Shown here one piece after another: positions 45,563 to 48,146 of a stretch of 48,146 nucleotides of DNA; positions within the stretch are counted from its first letter, which is position 1, and every line of letters starts with the position of its first letter. The notes below the pieces were generated by a model, which saw nothing but the letters and a program-made list of their open reading frames with translations, searched no databases and was not told the DNA's origin. The stretch lies in the NCBI RefSeq assembly GCF_900095025.1, contig NZ_FMBK01000018.1, forward strand, positions 1-48,146. The letters run 5' to 3'. The position numbers and the translations under genes were made by a program. The stretch comes from Acinetobacter albensis. Its GTDB lineage: Bacteria; Pseudomonadota; Gammaproteobacteria; Pseudomonadales; Moraxellaceae.

Positions 45563-45922
45563 ATGGCTAAAGTATCACTTGATTCATTAACAAGTATCGA
45601 CGGTTTCCACGCAGCTGCATTAGTTGATGGCGAAAGTGGATTAGCACTTGCAACACAAGGGGGCGGTGATATTGACTTAGAATTAGCTGCTGCAGGTAAT
45701 ACAGAAGTTGTACGTTCAAAACGACGTGTGGCAAAAGCTTTAAACCTAAATGATAGCATCGAAGATATTTTAATTACACTAGGTAAGCAATATCACTTGA
45801 TTCGCCCACTTGAGAAAAATGAAAATGTTTTTCTTTATTTAGTGCTTGATCGTAATAAAGCCAATTTAGCGATGGCACGCCATGAATTAAAAGGCTACGA
45901 GAAAGGTCTAGACTTTTCTTAA
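45563..45922 (+). CDS. Roadblock/LC7-like protein, first gene of the GTPase module
   Basis: A 119-residue soluble protein. The fold pattern resembles roadblock proteins: an early [20 protein letters not shown] strand-turn, a helix [15 protein letters not shown], then [18 protein letters not shown] and [20 protein letters not shown], which mirrors the C-terminal strand-helix of conservon CvnB and MglB proteins. The assignment rests on this pattern. The ATG at 45563 follows GAGAGA and is preferred over a longer frame from an ATG at 45503. A strong promoter precedes it, and a long hairpin follows, so it is probably made in excess over the genes downstream. Confidence 0.72.
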   Translation: MAKVSLDSLTSIDGFHAAALVDGESGLALATQGGGDIDLELAAAGNTEVVRSKRRVAKALNLNDSIEDILITLGKQYHLIRPLEKNENVFLYLVLDRNKANLAMARHELKGYEKGLDFS

Positions 45923-45930
45923 GCCCTATT

Positions 45931-45968
45931 AAAGCCCTTTATATTTGAATATAAAGGGCTTTAATTTA
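45931..45968 (+). terminator. Hairpin after the first roadblock gene, possible partial terminator
   Basis: AAAGCCCTTTATAT (45931-45944), loop TTGA, ATATAAAGGGCTTT (45949-45962), a perfect 14-bp stem. Only a broken T-run (TAATTTATT) follows. Partial read-through into the next gene at 46009 is likely, which would give more of the first roadblock protein than of the others. Confidence 0.7.
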
Positions 45969-46008
45969 TTAAATGCCCTTATAAACCCAATAATCAACTA
46001 GGGATGAT

Positions 46009-46971
46009 ATGAATAAAAAAAGCTTCAATATTGCAATCGTCGGATTAAGTATCCATCATTCTGAAGAATTAAAACTCCAGTTACGACACCTAATTTCACA
46101 CGATTATATGATCAAATGGATGACCGCTTCAGATCAAAATATTGACTGTCTTTTTATTCATGAGCATTTTTATGAAACTGAAGGTATCCAATGCCTAATT
46201 AGAAAAAATCACTTTCCATGGCTAAAAGTCTCTAAATCCTTAAAAAGCCAATTTCAAATTGAAAATGACACATTATTTTTACCCATAACTGAACAATCCG
46301 TATTATATGATTGGATTAAGCATCATTTAATGAATCGTACTGAAAAAAATAATCGATTAGCAGAACCATCAAGTACACCTCTAGCATTATTAAATAAGAA
46401 GTTTTTCCTGAATTTGAATGACATAGAAAATCACTCAAAATTGCATTTACAAGATGAAATGGGAACCTTAGCTGTTATACAGCCCATTCAAAATATTGCT
46501 TGGATCAATCCAGAAAGAGCAACGAATAGCACAAACCAAAGTTTTCAATATGATCTAGCCAATATATCTGATCTTACAAAAGTCTCTCGTAAATCTCATT
46601 TTATACTTCAAGATTGGCTCTGGAATTTATTCTGGAATTCACCGGAAGTACTTTACAATTTAACTCCTGATGATGGTCATTACAAAATTTATTCATGGCC
46701 TAAACCGACAGATCAATTTAATAGAAAAGTTATTTTTCAGTTATCCGCTTGCTTTATACAAGGTGGTAAAATTTCTAAAATAGCAGAGCAATTACAACTT
46801 CCTCAAAATACAGTACGCCACTTTGTCGCAACCAATATCGCAACCAATAATATTGAAAAAATAAATGTTTGGGACAAACATTACAGCCCACCCTCACAAG
46901 AAATTCGATCAGAAGAAAAAAATGCGATCAAAAGTTTTTTGGGTAAATTACGTCAAAAATTTGGATTTTAA
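46009..46971 (+). CDS. Receiver-like/HTH protein of the GTPase module, novel
   Basis: A 320-residue protein. The first 110 residues look like a degenerate response-regulator receiver: FNIAIVGLSIHHSEELKLQL, then YMIKWMTASDQNIDCLFIHE, with no phospho-acceptor Asp at the usual end of the third strand, and WLKVSK and DTLFLPI later. The middle is not recognised. The C-terminus contains a possible helix-turn-helix, GGKISKIAEQLQLPQNTVRH, and ends in a basic KSFLGKLRQKFGF. It is thus a likely DNA-binding or docking factor without phosphorylation control. No closer family is recognised. It starts 86 bases after the first roadblock gene and 11 bases before the GTPase gene. Confidence 0.6.
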   Translation: MNKKSFNIAIVGLSIHHSEELKLQLRHLISHDYMIKWMTASDQNIDCLFIHEHFYETEGIQCLIRKNHFPWLKVSKSLKSQFQIENDTLFLPITEQSVLYDWIKHHLMNRTEKNNRLAEPSSTPLALLNKKFFLNLNDIENHSKLHLQDEMGTLAVIQPIQNIAWINPERATNSTNQSFQYDLANISDLTKVSRKSHFILQDWLWNLFWNSPEVLYNLTPDDGHYKIYSWPKPTDQFNRKVIFQLSACFIQGGKISKIAEQLQLPQNTVRHFVATNIATNNIEKINVWDKHYSPPSQEIRSEEKNAIKSFLGKLRQKFGF

Positions 46972-46982
46972 GGGGATATTTG

Positions 46983-47525
46983 ATGATTCTACAACAACAT
47001 AAAATCGTTTTTGCAGGCTCTATGGGAGCTGGTAAAACAGAAGCTATTCGTTCACTCTCAGATATACCTGTATTACTTACTGAAGCCTTTAATACCGACC
47101 AACAAAGCCACAATAAAATGGAAACCACAGTCGGTATAGATTATGGCGAAGTCATGCTTGAAGATGGGATTAAAATTGGCTTATATGGCACTCCAGGACA
47201 AAGTCGTTTTGACTTTATTTGGTCGGTTATCTGCAAAGGTGCTATTGGCGCAATTATTTTAATTGATCATACCGTTGCCAATCCACTCGCCGAACTTGAA
47301 ACTTATATTGAAACCTTTCAGAACTATACAGATAATATTGCAATTGGTATTACGCATACTGATGTAGAAAATACAAATTCAACTTTAATTTATAAGGATT
47401 GGCTGATTAGCCAAGATTTATATTCCCCACTTTTTTTTATTGATGCACGAAAAAAAGAAGACGCTCTCCTTTTGCTTGAAGCCTTAATCACATCTATAGA
47501 AGTTAATCATCAAATAACCACTTAA
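46983..47525 (+). CDS. MglA-like small GTPase
   Basis: A 180-residue Ras-like GTPase of the MglA/COG2229 type. G1 is GSMGAGKT at residues 12-19, the switch I threonine pair is T48-T49 in ETTVGIDYG, switch II is YGTPGQSRF (68-76) where the usual Asp of DxxG is replaced by Gly as in other MglA relatives, and G4 is THTD (124-127). A FFIDARK segment is the likely G5. No membrane segment or lipid-attachment site is visible. The ATG at 46983 is preferred over the TTG before it, with AGGGG 7 bases away. The second roadblock gene follows after 10 bases. Confidence 0.82.
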   Translation: MILQQHKIVFAGSMGAGKTEAIRSLSDIPVLLTEAFNTDQQSHNKMETTVGIDYGEVMLEDGIKIGLYGTPGQSRFDFIWSVICKGAIGAIILIDHTVANPLAELETYIETFQNYTDNIAIGITHTDVENTNSTLIYKDWLISQDLYSPLFFIDARKKEDALLLLEALITSIEVNHQITT

Positions 47526-47535
47526 AGGAGCCAAC

Positions 47536-47949
47536 ATGTTTGCACTTCAAAATAATAGAGCGGCATCAGCAGAATTAATAGAATTTTCAAAATCAAAAAT
47601 TCAAGAAGTTATAAATAATGTCACAGGGATAAATTTTATTATGCTCTGCTCAACTGATGGCTTTGAACTTGCGACGATTCATAAAAAAGATCATTATAAC
47701 AATGGAAAATTAGCGGCTGTAAGCAGTTCAATCCTCGCTATGGTCTCTGCTTTTATGCAAGAAATTCACTTGACTGGATGCCAGTCCATTACTTTAGATG
47801 CAGAAAATGGTAAAGCAATATTAACGTCTATCCCGTCTAAAAGTCACCCTATGATTATTATTGCTTTAGCTGAGAAAAATGTACTTTTAGGACAATTACT
47901 TTACATGTTAAAACATGCAAGTAACTCAATACAAAAAGAATCGATGTAA
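47536..47949 (+). CDS. Roadblock/LC7 domain protein, second of the module
   Basis: A 137-residue soluble protein that is a clearer roadblock/LC7 member than the first: GINFIMLCSTDGFELATIHK, then a helix with KLAAVSSSILAMVSAFMQEI, QSITLDAENGKAILTSIPSK and MIIIALAEKNVLLGQLLYML. This is the order found in MglB and conservon CvnB proteins, which act as GTPase-activating or scaffolding partners. It is placed directly behind the GTPase gene with AAAGGAG before the ATG, so translational coupling is probable. It has an N-terminal extension of about 25 residues not seen in short MglB. Confidence 0.82.
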   Translation: MFALQNNRAASAELIEFSKSKIQEVINNVTGINFIMLCSTDGFELATIHKKDHYNNGKLAAVSSSILAMVSAFMQEIHLTGCQSITLDAENGKAILTSIPSKSHPMIIIALAEKNVLLGQLLYMLKHASNSIQKESM

Positions 47950-48072
47950 CACTCACTATCTTTCTTACAAAGTATTTGAGAGTATTTTGATTCAAATCTT
48001 AGGCTACAGTGAGAATTTTAATTTCTGAAATCATTAAGAGTTTACTTTCTACTTTTTAAATTATGTATAGAA

Positions 48073-48106
48073 AAACCCCCCTCAGTCTTTTGACTGAGGG
48101 GGGTTT
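48073..48106 (-). terminator. Terminator of the rRNA operon, facing the roadblock-GTPase genes
   Basis: On the + strand an A-run and CCCCCCTCAGTC (48076-48087), loop of 4, then GACTGAGGGGGG (48092-48103) and T. On the minus strand the stem is followed by TTTTTC, so it ends the rRNA transcript. It is GC-rich (15-bp stem) and may also stop transcription from the roadblock genes. Confidence 0.92.
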
Positions 48107-48117
48107 AGAATAATGAG

Positions 48118-48146
48118 CTGGCGATGACTTACTCTCACATGGGTAA
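48118..48146 (-). rRNA. rrf: 5S rRNA, 3' end only
   Basis: On the minus strand the sequence reads TTACCCATGTGAGAGTAAGT followed by CATCGCCAG, which is the 3' end of a bacterial 5S rRNA (typically CCATGxGAGAGTAGG-x3-CGCCAGG). The gene runs off the right edge, and the exact 3' end (about 48116-48118) is estimated. The strong terminator lies about 12 bases downstream. An rRNA operon therefore starts outside the window and is transcribed toward the roadblock-GTPase genes. Confidence 0.9.

Overview
The window looks like chromosomal DNA of an Acinetobacter species (Moraxellaceae, Gammaproteobacteria). The DNA is AT-rich. The str operon (rpsL-rpsG-fusA-tuf), HemJ, an AcnD-type dehydratase, sspAB behind rplM-rpsI, and the Acinetobacter-style lone genes between them all fit. 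This identification rests on gene content and protein similarity recalled from memory, not on a search.

Layout. 1-3600: str operon on the minus strand, with a clear promoter at about 3538-3566 and hairpins in every intergenic gap. 3648-13949: mostly housekeeping and small metabolic genes (EcsC-family protein, fabB-hemJ, a HAD phosphatase, thiD, a CHMI-like isomerase, YjdM/PhnA, an SRPBCC protein, rraB, rluA) and a KgtP-like transporter. 14441-17990: an accessory-looking stretch with a tiny zinc-ribbon gene, an MFS exporter, a frameshifted second copy of the zinc-ribbon gene, a small exported protein and an AT-rich gene with an abortive-infection-like C-terminus. 18006-31320: a solitary acnD, ygfZ, a Sel1-repeat protein, and a three-gene unit made of a PqqU-like TonB receptor, an old-yellow-enzyme oxidoreductase and an AEC transporter. 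A methyltransferase, a hemolysin-III protein and an MHS transporter follow. 31420-41816: a membrane metallophosphoesterase, a ClsC-like phospholipase D, a PlsC-like acyltransferase, hflX, lrgA/lrgB, two tandem DUF2147 genes, and a pdxA-rsmA-apaH unit. 42276-45171: rplM-rpsI and sspA-sspB plus a tail-anchored protein gene. 45563-47949: four genes coding for a roadblock-type protein, a degenerate receiver protein with a putative HTH, an MglA-like small GTPase and a second roadblock/LC7 protein. The window ends in the 3' end of a 5S rRNA gene on the minus strand, with its terminator between that rRNA and the GTPase genes.

The most interesting region is 45488-47949. Two roadblock proteins plus a Ras-like GTPase recall MglA/MglB and the Streptomyces conservons. 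Here, however, no histidine kinase is present, and a protein with a receiver-like N-terminus lacking an obvious phospho-acceptor Asp and a putative DNA-binding C-terminus sits in the middle. The first roadblock gene has its own strong promoter and is followed by a long hairpin, which suggests it is made in excess over the other three. Next in interest are the direct repeat formed by the zinc-ribbon gene and its pseudogene around an MFS exporter, the abortive-infection-like gene, and the overlap between a terminator and the str promoter.

Limits: no database, folding or alignment program was used. Protein families are assigned from recognised motifs and remembered homologues. Start codons were moved where a ribosome binding site or family alignment argued for it, and each such move is stated.
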